A stretch of 64,000 nt of DNA from Albula goreensis (lineage: Eukaryota; Chordata; Actinopteri; Albuliformes; Albulidae): NCBI GenBank assembly GCA_022829145.1, contig CM040742.1, positions 49,991,328 through 50,055,327 on the forward strand, in the 5' to 3' direction. Made by a program: the position numbers and the translations under genes. The notes beneath the pieces were generated by a model that was not told where the DNA came from, did no database searches, and saw only the letters and a program-made list of their open reading frames with translations. Positions 1-15,200 of this stretch are shown piece after piece (the first letter of the stretch is position 1; the number at the start of each line of letters is the position of its first letter).

Positions 1-3000
1 CTCTAGGACCTTCCATTTTTTTAACCCTAACCCTAACCCTAACCCTGACCCTGGCAAAGTGGCCTACCTCGGGAACGGAAGGTCGTAGAGACTCGGGACC
101 ACTTTTGCCATTCTCAGCGCCCCCAAAAACCCCCACCTAGGACTAGGTTTCAAGTCTCTAGGACCTTCCATTTTTTAACCCTAACCCTAGCCCTAACCCT
201 AACCCCCTAACCCTAACCCTGACCCTGGCAAAGTGGCCTACCTCGGGAACGGAAGGTCGTAGAGACCGGGACCACTTTTCCCATTCTCAGCGCCCCAAAA
301 ACCCCCCTAGGACTAGGTTTCAAGTCTCTAGGACCTTCCATTTTTAACCCTAACCTAGCCCTAACCCTAACCTAACCCTAACCCTGACCCTGGCAAAGTG
401 GCCTACCAGGAACGGAAGGTCGTAGAGACGGGACCACTTTTCCCATTCTCAGCGCCCCAAAAACCCCCACCTAGGACTAGGTTTCAAGTCTCTAGGACCT
501 TCCATTTTTTAACCCTAACCCTAGCCCTAACCCTAACCCTAACCCTGGCAAAGTGGCCTACCTTGGGAACGGAAGGTCGTAGAGACCGGGACCACTTTTG
601 CCATTCTCAGCGCCCCCAAAAACCCCACCTAGGACTAGGTTTCAAGTCTCTAGGACCTTCCATTTTTTTTAACCTAACCTAGCCCTAACCTAACCCTAAC
701 CTAACCCTGACCCTGGCAAAGTGGCCTACCTCGGACGGAAGGTCGTAGAGACTCGGGACCACTTTTGCCATTCTCAGCGCCCCCAAAAACCCCACCTAGG
801 ACTAGGTTTCAAGTCTCTAGGACCTTCCATTTTTAACCTAACCTAGCCCCCTAACCCTAACCTAACCTGACCCTGGCAAAGTGGCCTACCTCGGGAACGG
901 AAGGTCGTAGAGACTCGGGACCACTTTTGCCATTCTCAGCGCCCCAAAAACCCCCACCTAGGACTAGGTTTCAAGTCTCTAGGACCTTCCATTTTTAACC
1001 CTAACCCTAGCCCTAACCCTAACCTACCCTAACCCTGACCCTGGCAAAGTGGCCTACCTCGGGAACGGAAGGTCGTAGAGACCGGGACCACTTTTCCCAT
1101 TCTCAGCGCCCCAAAAACCCCCACCTAGGACTAGGTTTCAAGTCTCTAGGACCTTCCATTTTTTAACCCTAACCCTAACCCTAGCCCTAACCCTAACCCT
1201 AACCCTGACCCTGGCAAAGTGGCCTACCTTGGGAACGGAAGGTCGTAGAGACCCGGGACCACTTTTCCCATTCTCAGCGCCCCAAAACCCCCACCTAGGA
1301 CTAGGTTTCAAGTCTCTAGGACCTTCCATTTTTTTAACCCTAACCCTAGCCCTAACCCTAACCCTAACCTAACCCTGACCCTGGCAAAGTGGCCTACCTC
1401 AGGAACGGAAGGTCGTAGAGACTCGGGACCACTTTTGCCATTCTCAGCGCCCCAAAAACCCCCACCTAGGACTAGGTTTCAAGTCTCTAGGACCTTCCAT
1501 TTTTTAACCCTAACCCTAGCCCTAACCCTAACCTAACCTGACCCTGGCAAAGTGGCCTACCTTGGGGAACGGAAGGTCGTAGAGACCGGGACCACTTTTC
1601 CCATTCTCAGCGCCCCAAAAACCCCCACCTAGGACTAGGTTTCAAGTCTCTAGGACCTTCCATTTTTAACCCTAACCTAACCCTAGCCCCTAACCCTAAC
1701 CCTAACCCTAACCCTAACCCTAACCCCCTGACCCTGGCAAAGTGGCCTACCTCGGGAACGGAAAGGTCGTAGAGACTCGGGACCACTTTTGCCATTCTCA
1801 GCGCCCCCAAAACCCCCACCTAGGACTAGGTTTCAAGTCTCTAGGACCTTCCATTTTTTTAACCCTAACCCTAACCCTGACCCTGGCAAAGTGGCCTACC
1901 TCGGGAACGGAAGGTCGTAGAGACTCGGGACCACTTTTGCCATTCTCAGCGCCCCCAAAAACCCCCACCTAGGACTAGGTTTCAAGTCTCTAGGACCTTC
2001 CATTTTTAACCCTAACCTAGCCCTAACCCTAACCCCTAAACCTAACCCTGGCAAAGTGGCCTACCTTGGGAACGGAAGGTCGTAGAGACCGGGACCACTT
2101 TTCCCATTCTCAGCGCCCCCAAAAACCCCCACCTAGGACTAGGTTTCAAGTCTCTAGGACCTTCCATTTTTTTAACCTAACCCTAGCCCTAACCTAACCC
2201 TAACCCTAACCCTGACCCTGGCAAAGTGGCCTACCTCGGGAACGGAAGGTCGTAGAGACTCGGGACCACTTTTGCCATTCTCAGCGCCCCCAAAAACCCC
2301 CACCTAGGACTAGGTTTCAAGTCTCTAGGACCTTCCATTTAACCAAACCTAGCCCCTAACCCTAACCTAACCCTGACCCTGGCAAAGTGGCCTACCTTGG
2401 GAACGGAAGGTCGTAGAGACTCGGGACCACTTTTCCCATTCTCAGCGCCCCCAAAACCCCCACCTAGGACTAGGTTTCAAGTCTCTAGGACCTTCCATTT
2501 TTTTAACCTAACCCTAGCCCTAACCTAACCCTAACCCTGACCCTGGCAAAGTGGCCTACCTTGGGAACGGAAGGTCGTAGAGACCCGGGACCACTTTTCC
2601 CATTCTCAGCGCCCTCAAAAACCCCCACCTAGGACTAGGTTTCAAGTCTCTAGGACCTTCCATTTTTTTAACCCTAACCCTAGCCCTAACCTAACCCTAA
2701 CCCCTAACCCTGACCCTGGCAAAGTGGCCTACCTTGGGAACGGAAGGTCGTAGAGACCGGGACCACTTTTCCCATTCTCAGCGCCCCAAAAACCCCCACC
2801 TAGGACTAGGTTTCAAGTCTCTAGGACCTTCCATTTTTAACCTAACCCTAGCCCTAACCCTAACCTAACCCTAACCTGACCCTGACCCTGGCAAAGTGGC
2901 CTACCTTGGGAACGGAAGGTCGTAGAGACCGGGACCACTTTTCCCATTCTCAGCGCCCCCAAAAACCCCCACCTAGGACTAGGTTTCAAGTCTCTAGGAC

Positions 3001-6000
3001 CTTCCATTTTTAACCCTAACCCTAGCCCCCTAACCTAACCCTAACCCTGACCCTGGCAAAGTGGCCTACCTCGGGAACGGAAGGTCGTAGAGACTCGGGA
3101 CCACTTTTGCCATTCTCAGCGCCCCAAAAACCCCCACCTAGGACTAGGTTTCAAGTCTCTAGGACCTTCCATTTTTAACCTAACCCTAGCCCTAACCCTA
3201 ACCCTAACCCTAACCCTAACCCTGGCAAAGTGGCCTACCTTGGGAACGGAAGGTCGTAGAGACCGGGACCACTTTTGCCATTCTCAGCGCCCCCAAAACC
3301 CCCACCTAGGACTAGGTTTCAAGTCTCTAGGACCTTCCATTTTTAACCCTAACCCTAACCCTAGCCCTAACCTAACCTAACCTGACCCTGGCAAAGTGGC
3401 CTACCTCGGGAACGGAAGGTCGTAGAGACTCGGGACCACTTTTGCCATTCTCAGCGCCCCCAAAACCCCCACCTAGGACTAGGTTTCAAGTCTCTAGGAC
3501 CTTCCATTTTTAACCCTAACCTAGCCCTAACCCTAACCCTAACCCTGACCCTGGCAAAGTGGCCTACCTCGGGAACGGAAGGTCGTAGAGACTCGGGACC
3601 ACTTTTCCCATTCTCAGCGCCCCCAAAAACCCCCACCTAGGACTAGGTTTCAAGTCTCTAGGACCTTCCATTTTTTAACCCTAACCCTAGCCCTAACCTA
3701 ACCCCTAACCTAACCTGACCCTGGCAAAGTGGCCTACCTCGGGAACGGAAGGTCGTAGAGACTCGGGACCACTTTTGCCATTCTCAGCGCCCCAAAACCC
3801 CCACCTAGGACTAGGTTTCAAGTCTCTAGGACCTTCCATTTTTTAACCCTAACCCTAGCCCTAACCCTAACCCTAACCCTGACCCTGGCAAAGTGGCCTA
3901 ACCTCGGGAACGGAAGGTCGTAGAGACTCGGGACCACTTTTCCCATTCTCAGCCCCCAAAACCCCCACCTAGGACTAGGTTTCAAGTCTCTAGGACCTTC
4001 CATTTTTAACCTAACCCTAGCCCTAACCCTAACCCCTAAACCTGACCCTGGCAAAGTGGCCTACCTTGGGAACGGAAGGTCGTAGAGACTCGGGACCACT
4101 TTTGCCATTCTCAGCGCCCCAAAAACCCCCCACCTAGGACTAGGTTTCAAGTCTCTAGGACCTTCCATTTTTAACCTAACCCTAGCCCTAACCCTAACCC
4201 TAACCCTAACCCTGACCCTGGCAAAGTGGCCTACCTCGGGAACGGAAGGTCGTAGAGACTCGGGACCACTTTTGCCATTCTCAGCGCCCCCAAAAACCCC
4301 ACCTAGGACTAGGTTTCAAGTCTCTAGGACCTTCCATTTTTTTAACCTAACCCTAGCCCTAACCTAACCTAACCCTAACCCTAACCCTGGCAAAGTGGCC
4401 TACCTTGGGACGGAAGGTCGTAGAGACCGGGACCACTTTTCCCATTCTCAGCGCCCCCAAAACCCCCACCTAGGACTAGGTTTCAAGTCTCTAGGACCTT
4501 CCATTTTTTAACCTAACCCTAGCCTAACCTAACCCTAACCCTAACCCTGACCCTGGCAAAGTGGCCTACCTTGGGAACGGAAGGTCGGTAGAGACCGGGA
4601 CCACTTTTCCCATTCTCAGCGCCCCAAAAACCCCCACCTAGGACTAGGTTTCAAGTCTCTAGGACCTTCCATTTTTAACCTAACCCCTAGCCCTAACCCT
4701 AACCCTAACCCTAACCCTGACCCTGGCAAAGTGGCCTACCTTGGGACGGAAGGTCGTAGAGACCGGGACCAATTTTTCCCATTCTCAGCGCCCCAAAAAC
4801 CCCCACCTAGGACTAGGTTTCAAGTCTCTAGGACCTTCCATTTTTAACCTAACCCTAGCCCTAACCTAACCTAACCTAACCCTAACCTAACCCTGACCCT
4901 GACCTGGCAAAGTGGCCTACCTTGGGAACGGAAGGTCGTAGAGACTCGGGACCACTTTTGCCATTCTCAGCGCCCCCAAAAACCCCCACCTAGGACTAGG
5001 TTTCAAGTCTCTAGGACCTTCCATTTTTAACCTAACCCTAGCCCTAACCCTAACCCTAACCCTGACCCTGGCAAAGTGGCCTACCTTGGGAACGGAAGGT
5101 CGTAGAGACCGGGACCACTTTTGCCATTCTCAGCGCCCCAAAACCCCCACCTAGGACTAGGTTTCAAGTCTCTAGGACCTTCCATTTTTTAACCTAACCC
5201 TAGCCCTAACCCTAACCCTAACCTAACCTAACCCCTGACCCTGGCAAAGTGGCCTACCTTGGGAACGGAAGGTCGTAGAGACCGGGACCACTTTTCCCAT
5301 TCTCAGCGCCCCCAAAAACCCCCACCTAGGACTAGGTTTCAAGTCTCTAGGACCTTCCATTTTTTAACCTAACCCTAGCCCTAACCCTAACCCCCTAACC
5401 CTGACCCTGGCAAAGTGGCCTACCTCGGGAACGGAAGGTCGTAGAGACCGGGACCACTTTTGCCATTCTCAGCGCCCCAAAACCCCCACCTAGGACTAGG
5501 TTTCAAGTCTCTAGGACCTTCCATTTTTAACCTAACCTAGCCCTAACCCCTAACCCCTAACCCTGGCAAAGTGGCCTACCTTGGGAACGGAAGGTCGTAG
5601 AGACCGGGACCACTTTTCCCATTCTCAGCGCCCCCAAAAACCCCCACCTAGGACTAGGTTTCAAGTCTCTAGGACCTTCCATTTTTAACCCTAACCCTAG
5701 CCCTAACCTAACCTAACCCTAACCTGACCCTGGCAAAGTGGCCTACCTTGGGAACGGAAGGTCGTAGAGACTCGGGACCACTTTTCCCATTCTCAGCGCC
5801 CCAAAAACCCCCACCTAGGACTAGGTTTCAAGTCTCTAGGACCTTCCATTTTTAACCCTAACCCCTAACCCTAACCCTAACCCTAACCCTGACCCTGGCA
5901 AAGTGGCCTACCTTGGGAACGGAAGGTCGTAGAGACCGGGACCACTTTTCCCATTCTCAGCGCCCCCAAAAACCCCCACCTAGGACTAGGTTTCAAGTCT

Positions 6001-9000
6001 CTAGGACCTTCCATTTTTAACCCCTAACCCTAGCCCTAACCTAACCCTAACCCTAACCTAACCTGACCCTGGCAAAGTGGCCTACCTTGGGAACGGAAGG
6101 TCGTAGAGACCGGGACCACTTTTCCCATTCTCAGCGCCCCCCAAAAACCCCACCTAGGACTAGGTTTCAAGTCTCTAGGACCTTCCATTTTTAACCTAAC
6201 CCTAAGCCCCCTAACCCTAACCTAACCCTGACCCTGGCAAAGTGGCCTACCTTGGGAACGGAAGGTAGAGACTCGGGACCACTTTTCCCATTCTCAGCGC
6301 CCCCAAAAACCCCCACCTAGGACTAGGTTTCAAGTCTCTAGGACCTTCCATTTTTAACCCTAACCCTAGCCCTAACCTAACCCTAACCCTAACCCTAACC
6401 CTGACCCTGGCAAAGTGGCCTACCTCTTGGGAACGGAAGGTCGTAGAGACCGGGACCACTTTCCCATTCTCAGCGCCCCCAAAAACCCCCACCTAGGACT
6501 AGGTTTCAAGTCTCTAGGACCTTCCATTTTTAACCCTAACCCTAGCCCCCTAACCCTAACCCTAACCCTGACCCTGGCAAAGTGGCCTACCTTGGGAACG
6601 GAAGGTCGTAGAGACCGGGACCACTTTTCCCATTCTCAGCGCCCCCAAAAACCCCCACCTAGGACTAGGTTTCAAGTCTCTAGGACCTTCCATTTTTAAC
6701 CCTAACCCTAGCCCTAACCCTAACCCTAACCCTAACCCCCTGACCCTGGCAAAGTGGCCTACCTCGGGAACGGAAGGTCGTAGAGACCGGGACCACTTTT
6801 TGCCATTCTCAGCGCCCCCAAAAACCCCCACCTAGGACTAGGTTTCAAGTCTCTAGGACCTTCCATTTTTTAACCCTAACCCTAGCCCTAACCCTAACCC
6901 TAACCCTAACCCTGACCCTGGCAAAGTGGCCTACCTCGGGAACGGAAGGTCGTAGAGACCGGGACACTTTTCCCATTCTCAGCGCCCCCAAAAACCCCCA
7001 CCTAGGACTAGGTTTCAAGTCTCTAGGACCTTCCATTTTTTTAACCTAACCCTAACCCTAACCCTAACCCTGACCCTGGCAAAGTGGCCTACCTTGGGAA
7101 CGGAAGGTCGTAGAGACTCGGGACCACTTTTCCCATTCTCAGCGCCCCAAAAACCCCCACCTAGGACTAGGTTTCAAGTCTCTAGGACCTTCCATTTTTA
7201 ACCCTAACCCTAGCCCTAACCTAACCTAACCCTAACCCTAACCCTGACCCTGGCAAAGTGGCCTACCTTGGGAACGGAAGGTCGTAGAGACCGGGACCAC
7301 TTTTCCCATTCTCAGCGCCCCAAAAACCCCCACCTAGGACTAGGTTTCAAGTCTCTAGGACCTTCCATTTTTTAACCCTAACCCTAGCCCCCTAACCCTA
7401 ACCCTAACCTGACCCTGGCAAAGTGGCCTACCTCGGGAACGGAAGGTCGTAGAGACCCGGGACCACTTTTCCCATTCTCAGCGCCCCAAAAACCCCCACC
7501 TAGGACTAGGTTTCAAGTCTCTAGGACCTTCCATTTTTACCCTAACCCTAGCCCTAACCCTAACCCTAACCCTAACCCTGACCCTGGCAAAGTGGCCTAC
7601 CTCGGGGAACGGAAGGTCGTAGAGACTCGGGACCACTTTTGCCATTCTCAGCGCCCCCAAAACCCCCACCTAGGACTAGGTTTCAAGTCTCTAGGACCTT
7701 CCATTTTTAACCCTAACCCTAGCCCTAACCCTAACCCTAACCTAACCTGACCCTGGCAAAGTGGCCTACCTCGGGAACGGAAGGTCGTAGAGACCGGGAC
7801 CACTTTTGCCATTCTCAGCGCCCCCAAAACCCCCACCTAGGACTAGGTTTCAAGTCTCTAGGACCTTCCATTTTTTTAACCTAACCCTAACCCTAACCCT
7901 AACCCTAACCCTGACCCTGGCAAAGTGGCCTACCTCGGGACGGAAGGTCGTAGAGACTCGGGACCACTTTTGCCATTCTCAGCGCCCCAAAAACCCCCAC
8001 CTAGGACTAGGTTTCAAGTCTCTAGGACCTTCCATTTTTAACCCTAACCCTAGCCCTAACCTAACCCCTAACCCTAACCCTAACCCTGACCCTGGCAAAG
8101 TGGCCTACCTTGGGAACGGAAGGTCGTAGAGACTCGGGACCACTTTTCCCATTCTCAGCGCCCCAAAAACCCCCACCTAGGACTAGGTTTCAAGTCTCTA
8201 GGACCTTCCATTTTTTTAACCCTAGCCCCCTAACCCTAACCCTAACCCTGGCAAAGTGGCCTACCTTGGGAACGGAAGGTCGTAGAGACCGGGACCACTT
8301 TTCCCATTCTCAGCGCCCCCAAAAACCCCCACCTAGGACTAGGTTTCAAGTCTCTAGGACCTTCCATTTTTAACCCTAACCCTAGCCCTAACCCTAACCC
8401 TAACCCTAACCCTAACCCTGACCCTGGCAAAGTGGCCTACCTTGGGAACGGAAGGTCGTAGAGACCCGGGACCACTTTTCCCATTCTCAGCGCCCCAAAA
8501 CCCCCACCTAGGACTAGGTTTCAAGTCTCTAGGACCTTCCATTTTTAACCCTAACCCTAGCCCTAACCTAACCCTAACCCTAACCCTAACCCTGACCCTG
8601 GCAAAGTGGCCTACCTTGGGAACGGAAGGTCGTAGAGACTCGGGACCACTTTTCCCATTCTCAGCGCCCCAAAAACCCCCCTAGGACTAGGTTTCAAGTC
8701 TCTAGGACCTTCCATTTTTTAACCCTAACCCTAGCCCTAACCCTAACCCTAACCCTGACCCTGGCAAAGTGGCCTACCTCGGGAACGGAAGGTCGTAGAG
8801 ACCGGGACCACTTTTGCCATTCTCAGCGCCCCCAAAACCCCCACCTAGGACTAGGTTTCAAGTCTCTAGGACCTTCCATTTTTTTAACCCTAACCCTAGC
8901 CCTAACCCTAACCCTAACCCTAACCCTGGCAAAGTGGCCTACCTTGGGAACGGAAGGTCGTAGAGACCGGGACCACTTTTCCCATTCTCAGCGCCCCCAA

Positions 9001-12000
9001 AAACCCCACCTAGGACTAGGTTTCAAGTCTCTAGGACCTTCCATTTTTAACCCTAACCCTAGCCCTAACCCTAACCCTAACCCTAACCTGACCCTGGCAA
9101 AGTGGCCTACCTCGGGAACGGAAGGTCGTAGAGACTCGGGACCACTTTTGCCATTCTCAGCGCCCCAAAAACCCCACCTAGGACTAGGTTTCAAGTCTCT
9201 AGGACCTTCCATTTTTAACCCTAACCCTAGCCCTAACCCTAACCCTAACCCTAACCCTGGCAAAGTGGCCTACCTTGGGAACGGAAGGTCGTAGAGACTC
9301 GGGACCACTTTTCCCATTCTCAGCGCCCCCAAAAACCCCCACCTAGGACTAGGTTTCAAGTCTCTAGGACCTTCCATTTTTAACCCTAACCCTAACCCTA
9401 ACCCTAACCCTAACCCTGACCCTGGCAAAGTGGCCTACCTTGGGAACGGAAGGTCGTAGAGACCGGGACCACTTTTCCCATTCTCAGCGCCCTCAAAACC
9501 CCCACCTAGGACTAGGTTTCAAGTCTCTAGGACCTTCCATTTTTAACCCTAACCCTAGCCCTAACCCTAACCCTAACCTAACCCTGACCCTGGCAAAGTG
9601 GCCTACCTTGGGAACGGAAGGTCGTAGAGACCCGGGACACTTTTCCCATTCTCAGCGCCCCAAAACCCCCACCTAGGACTAGGTTTCAAGTCTCTAGGAC
9701 CTTCCATTTTTAACCCTAACCCTAGCCCTAACCCTAACCTAACCCTAACCCTGACCCTGGCAAAGTGGCCTACCTTGGGAACGGAAGGTCGTAGAGACCG
9801 GGACCACTTTTCCCATTCTCAGCGCCCCAAAAACCCCCACCTAGGACTAGGTTTCAAGTCTCTAGGACCTTCCATTTTTTTAACCCTAACCCTAGCCCTA
9901 ACCCTAACCCTAACCCTAACCCTGACCCTGGCAAAGTGGCCTACCTTGGGAACGGAAGGTCGTAGAGACCCGGGACCACTTTTGCCATTCTCAGCGCCCC
10001 CAAAAACCCCCACCTAGGACTAGGTTTCAAGTCTCTAGGACCTTCCATTTTTAACCCTAACCCTAGCCTAACCCTAACCTAACCCTAACCCTGACCCTGG
10101 CAAAGTGGCCTACCTTGGGAACGGAAGGTCGTAGAGACCGGGACCACTTTTCCCATTCTCAGCGCCCCCAAAAACCCCCACCTAGGACTAGGTTTCAAGT
10201 CTCTAGGACCTTCCATTTTTTAACCCTAACCCTAGCCCTAACCCTAACCCTAACCCTAACCCTGACCCTGGCAAAGTGGCCTACCTTGGGAACGGAAGGT
10301 CGTAGAGACCGGGACCACTTTTCCCATTCTCAGCGCCCTCAAAAACCCCCACCTAGGACTAGGTTTCAAGTCTCTAGGACCTTCCATTTTTAACCCTAAC
10401 CCTAGCCCTAACCCTAACCCTAACCCTAACCCTGACCCTGGCAAAGTGGCCTACCTTGGGAACGGAAGGTCGTAGAGACCCGGGACAACTTTTCCCATTC
10501 TCAGCGCCCCCAAAAACCCCCACCTAGGACTAGGTTTCAAGTCTCTAGGACCTTCCATTTTTAACCCTAACCCTAGCCCTAACCTAACCCTAACCCCCTG
10601 ACCCTGGCAAAGTGGCCTACCTTGGGAACGGAAGGTCGTAGAGACCGGGACCACTTTTCCCATTCTCAGCGCCCCAAAACCCCCACCTAGGACTAGGTTT
10701 CAAGTCTCTAGGACCTTCCATTTTTTTAACCCTAACCCTAACCCTAACCCTGACCCTGGCAAAGTGGCCTACCTCGGGAACGGAAGGTCGTAGAGACTCG
10801 GGACCACTTTTCCCATTCTCAGCGCCCCAAAAACCCCACCTAGGACTAGGTTTCAAGTCTCTAGGACCTTCCATTTTTTAACCCTAACCCTAGCCCTAAC
10901 CCTAACCCTAACCCTGACCCTGGCAAAGTGGCCTACCTTGGGAACGGAAGGTCGTAGAGACCCGGGACACTTTTCCCATTCTCAGCGCCCCCAAAAACCC
11001 CCACCTAGGACTAGGTTTCAAGTCTCTAGGACCTTCCATTTTTAACCCTAACCCTAGCCCTAACCCTAACCCTAACCCTAACCCTGACCCTGGCAAAGTG
11101 GCCTACCTTGGGAACGGAAGGTCGTAGAGACCCGGGACCACTTTTCCCATTCTCAGCGCCCCAAAAACCCCCACCTAGGACTAGGTTTCAAGTCTCTAGG
11201 ACCTTCCATTTTTTAACCCTAACCCTAGCCCTAACCCTAACCCTAACCCTAACCCTGACCCTGGCAAAGTGGCCTACCTCGGGAACGGAAGGTCGTAGAG
11301 ACCGGGACCACTTTTTGCCATTCTCAGCGCCCCCAAAAACCCCCACCTAGGACTAGGTTTCAAGTCTCTAGGACCTTCCATTTTTTAACCCTAACCCTAG
11401 CCCTAACCCTAACCCTAACCCTAACCCTGACCCTGGCAAAGTGGCCTACCTGGGAACGGAAGGTCGTAGAGACTCGGGACCACTTTTGCCATTCTCAGCG
11501 CCCCCAAAACCCCCACCTAGGACTAGGTTTCAAGTCTCTAGGACCTTCCATTTTTTTAACCCTAACCCTAGCCCTAACCCTAACCCTAACCCTAACCCTG
11601 GCAAAGTGGCCTACCTCGGGAACGGAAGGTCGTAGAGACTCGGGACAACTTTTCCCATTCTCAGCGCCCCCAAAACCCCCACCTAGGACTAGGTTTCAAG
11701 TCTCTAGGACCTTCCATTTTTTTAACCCTAACCCTAGCCCTAACCCTAACCCTAACCCTGACCCTGGCAAAGTGGCCTACCTTGGGAACGGAAGGTCGTA
11801 GAGACCCGGGACCACTTTTCCCATTCTCAGCGCCCTCAAAACCCCCACCTAGGACTAGGTTTCAAGTCTCTAGGACCTTCCATTTTTTTAACCCTAACCC
11901 CCTAACCCTAACCCTAACCCTAACCCTGACCCTGGCAAAGTGGCCTACCTTGGGAACGGAAGGTCGTAGAGACCGGGACCACTTTTCCCATTCTCAGCGC

Positions 12001-12246
12001 CCCCAAAACCCCCACCTAGGACTAGGTTTCAAGTCTCTAGGACCTTCCATTTTTAACCCTAACCCTAGCCCTAACCCTAACCCTAACCCTAACCCTGACC
12101 CTGGCAAAGTGGCCTACCTTGGGAACGGAAGGTCGTAGAGACCGGGACCACTTTTCCCATTCTCAGCGCCCCAAAACCCCCACCTAGGACTAGGTTTCAA
12201 GTCTCTAGGACCTTCCATTTTTTAACCCTAAACCCTAGCCCTAACC

Positions 12247-12279
<33 letters not shown>

Positions 12280-15200
12280 GACCCTGGCAAAGTGGCCTAC
12301 CTGGGAACGGAAGGTCGTAGAGACCCGGGACCACTTTTGCCATTCTCAGCGCCCCCAAAAACCCCCACCTAGGACTAGGTTTCAAGTCTCTAGGACCTTC
12401 CATTTTTTAACCCTAACCCTAGCCCTAACCCTAACCCTAACCCTAACCCTGACCCTGGCAAAGTGGCCTACCTTGGGAACGGAAGGTCGTAGAGACCGGG
12501 ACCACTTTTCCCATTCTCAGCGCCCCCAAAAACCCCCACCTAGGACTAGGTTTCAAGTCTCTAGGACCTTCCATTTTTTTAACCCTAACCCTAGCCCTAA
12601 CCCTAACCCTAACCCTAACCCTAACCCTGACCCTGGCAAAGTGGCCTACCTTGGGAATCAGGAACGGAAGGTCGTAGAGACCGGGACCACTTTTCCCATT
12701 CTCAGCGCCCCCAAAACCCCCACCTAGGACTAGGTTTCAAGTCTCTAGGACCTTCCATTTTTAACCCTAACCCTAGCCCTAACCCTAACCCTAACCCTAA
12801 CCCTGACCCTGGCAAAGTGGCCTACCTTGGGAACGGAAGGTCGTAGAGACCGGGACCACTTTTCCCATTCTCAGCGCCCCCAAAACCCCCACCTAGGACT
12901 AGGTTTCAAGTCTCTAGGACCTTCCATTTTTTAACCCTAACCCTAGCCCTAACCTAACCCTAACCCTGACCCTGGCAAAGTGGCCTACCTTGGGAACGGA
13001 AGGTCGTAGAGACCCGGGACCACTTTTCCCATTCTCAGCGCCCCCAAAACCCCCACCTAGGACTAGGTTTCAAGTCTCTAGGACCTTCCATTTTTTAACC
13101 CTAACCCTAACCCTAACCCTAACCCTAACCCCCTGGCAAAGTGGCCTACCTTGGGAACGGAAGGTCGTAGAGACCGGGACCACTTTTCCCATTCTCAGCG
13201 CCCCCAAAACCCCACCTAGGACTAGGTTTCAAGTCTCTAGGACCTTCCATTTTTTAACCCTAACCCTAACCCTAGCCCTAACCCTAACCCTAACCCTAAC
13301 CCTGACCCTGGCAAAGTGGCCTACCTTGGGAACGGAAGGTCGTAGAGACCGGGACCACTTTTCCCATTCTCAGCGCCCCCAAAAACCCCCACCTAGGACT
13401 AGGTTTCAAGTCTCTAGGACCTTCCATTTTTTAACCCTAACCCTAGCCCTAACCCTAACCCTAACCCTAACCCTGACCCTGCAAAGTGGCCTACCTGACC
13501 TTGGGAACGGAAGGTCGTAGAGACCGGGACCACTTTTCCCATTCTCAGCGCCCCAAAAACCCCCACCTAGGACTAGGTTTCAAGTCTCTAGGACCTTCCA
13601 TTTTTTTAACCCTAACCCTAACCCTAACCCTAACCCTAACCCTGGCAAAGTGGCCTACCTTGGGAACGGAAGGTCGTAGAGACTCGGGACCACTTTTCCC
13701 ATTCTCAGCGCCCCCAAAACCCCCACCTAGGACTAGGTTTCAAGTCTCTAGGACCTTCCATTTTTAACCCTAACCCTAGCCCTAACCCTAACCCTAACCC
13801 TAACCCTGGCAAAGTGGCCTACCTTGGGAATGGAAGGTCGTAGAGACCCGGGACCACTTTTCCCATTCTCAGCGCCCCAAAAACCCCACCTAGGACTAGG
13901 TTTCAAGTCTCTAGGACCTTCCATTTTTTAACCCTAACCCTAGCCCTAACCTAACCCTAACCCTGACCCTGGCAAAGTGGCCTACCTTGGGAACGGAAGG
14001 TCGTAGAGACCCGGGACACTTTTCCCATTCTCAGCGCCCCCAAAAACCCCCACCTAGGACTAGGTTTCAAGTCTCTAGGACCTTCCATTTTTTTAACCCT
14101 AACCCCCTAGCCCTAACCCCCTAACCCTAACCTGACCCTGGCAAAGTGGCCTACCTTGGGAACGGAAGGTCGTAGAGACCGGGACCACTTTTCCCATTCT
14201 CAGCGCCCCCAAAAACCCCCACCTAGGACTAGGTTTCAAGTCTCTAGGACCTTCCATTTTTAACCCTAACCCTAGCCCTAACCCTAACCCTAACCCTGAC
14301 CCTGGCAAAGTGGCCTACCTTGGGAACGGAAGGTCGTAGAGACCGGGACCACTTTTCCCATTCTCAGCGCCCCAAAACCCCCACCTAGGACTAGGTTTCA
14401 AGTCTCTAGGACCTTCCATTTTTTAACCCTAACCCTAGCCCTAACCCTAACCCTAACCCTAACCCTGACCCTGGCAAAGTGGCCTACCTTGGGAACGGAA
14501 GGTCGTAGAGACCGGGACAACTTTTCCCATTCTCAGCGCCCCCAAAAACCCCCACCTAGGACTAGGTTTCAAGTCTCTAGGACCTTCCATTTTTTAACCC
14601 TAACCCTAGCCCCCTAACCCTAACCCTAACCCTGACCCTGGCAAAGTGGCCTACCTGGGAACGGAAGGTCGTAGAGACCGGGACCACTTTTCCCATTCTC
14701 AGCCCCCAAAACCCCCACCTAGGACTAGGTTTCAAGTCTCTAGGACCTTCCATTTTTTTTAACCCTAGCCCTAACCCTAACCCTAACCCTAACCCTGACC
14801 CTGGCAAAGTGGCCTAAATCTTGGGAACGGAAGGTCGTAGAGACTCGGGACCACTTTTCCCATTCTCAGCGCCCCAAAAACCCCCACCTAGGACTAGGTT
14901 TCAAGTCTCTAGGACCTTCCATTTTTTAACCCTAACCCTAGCCCTAACCCTAACCCTAACCCTAACCCTGACCCTGGCAAAGTGGCCTACCTCGGGAACG
15001 GAAGGTCGTAGAGACCCGGGACCACTTTTCCCATTCTCAGCGCCCCCAAAACCCCCACCTAGGACTAGGTTTCAAGTCTCTAGGACCTTCCATTTTTTAA
15101 CCCTAACCCTAACCCTAACCCTAACCCTAACCCTGACCCTGGCAAAGTGGCCTACCTTGGGAACGGAAGGTCGTAGAGACCCGGGACCACTTTTCCCATT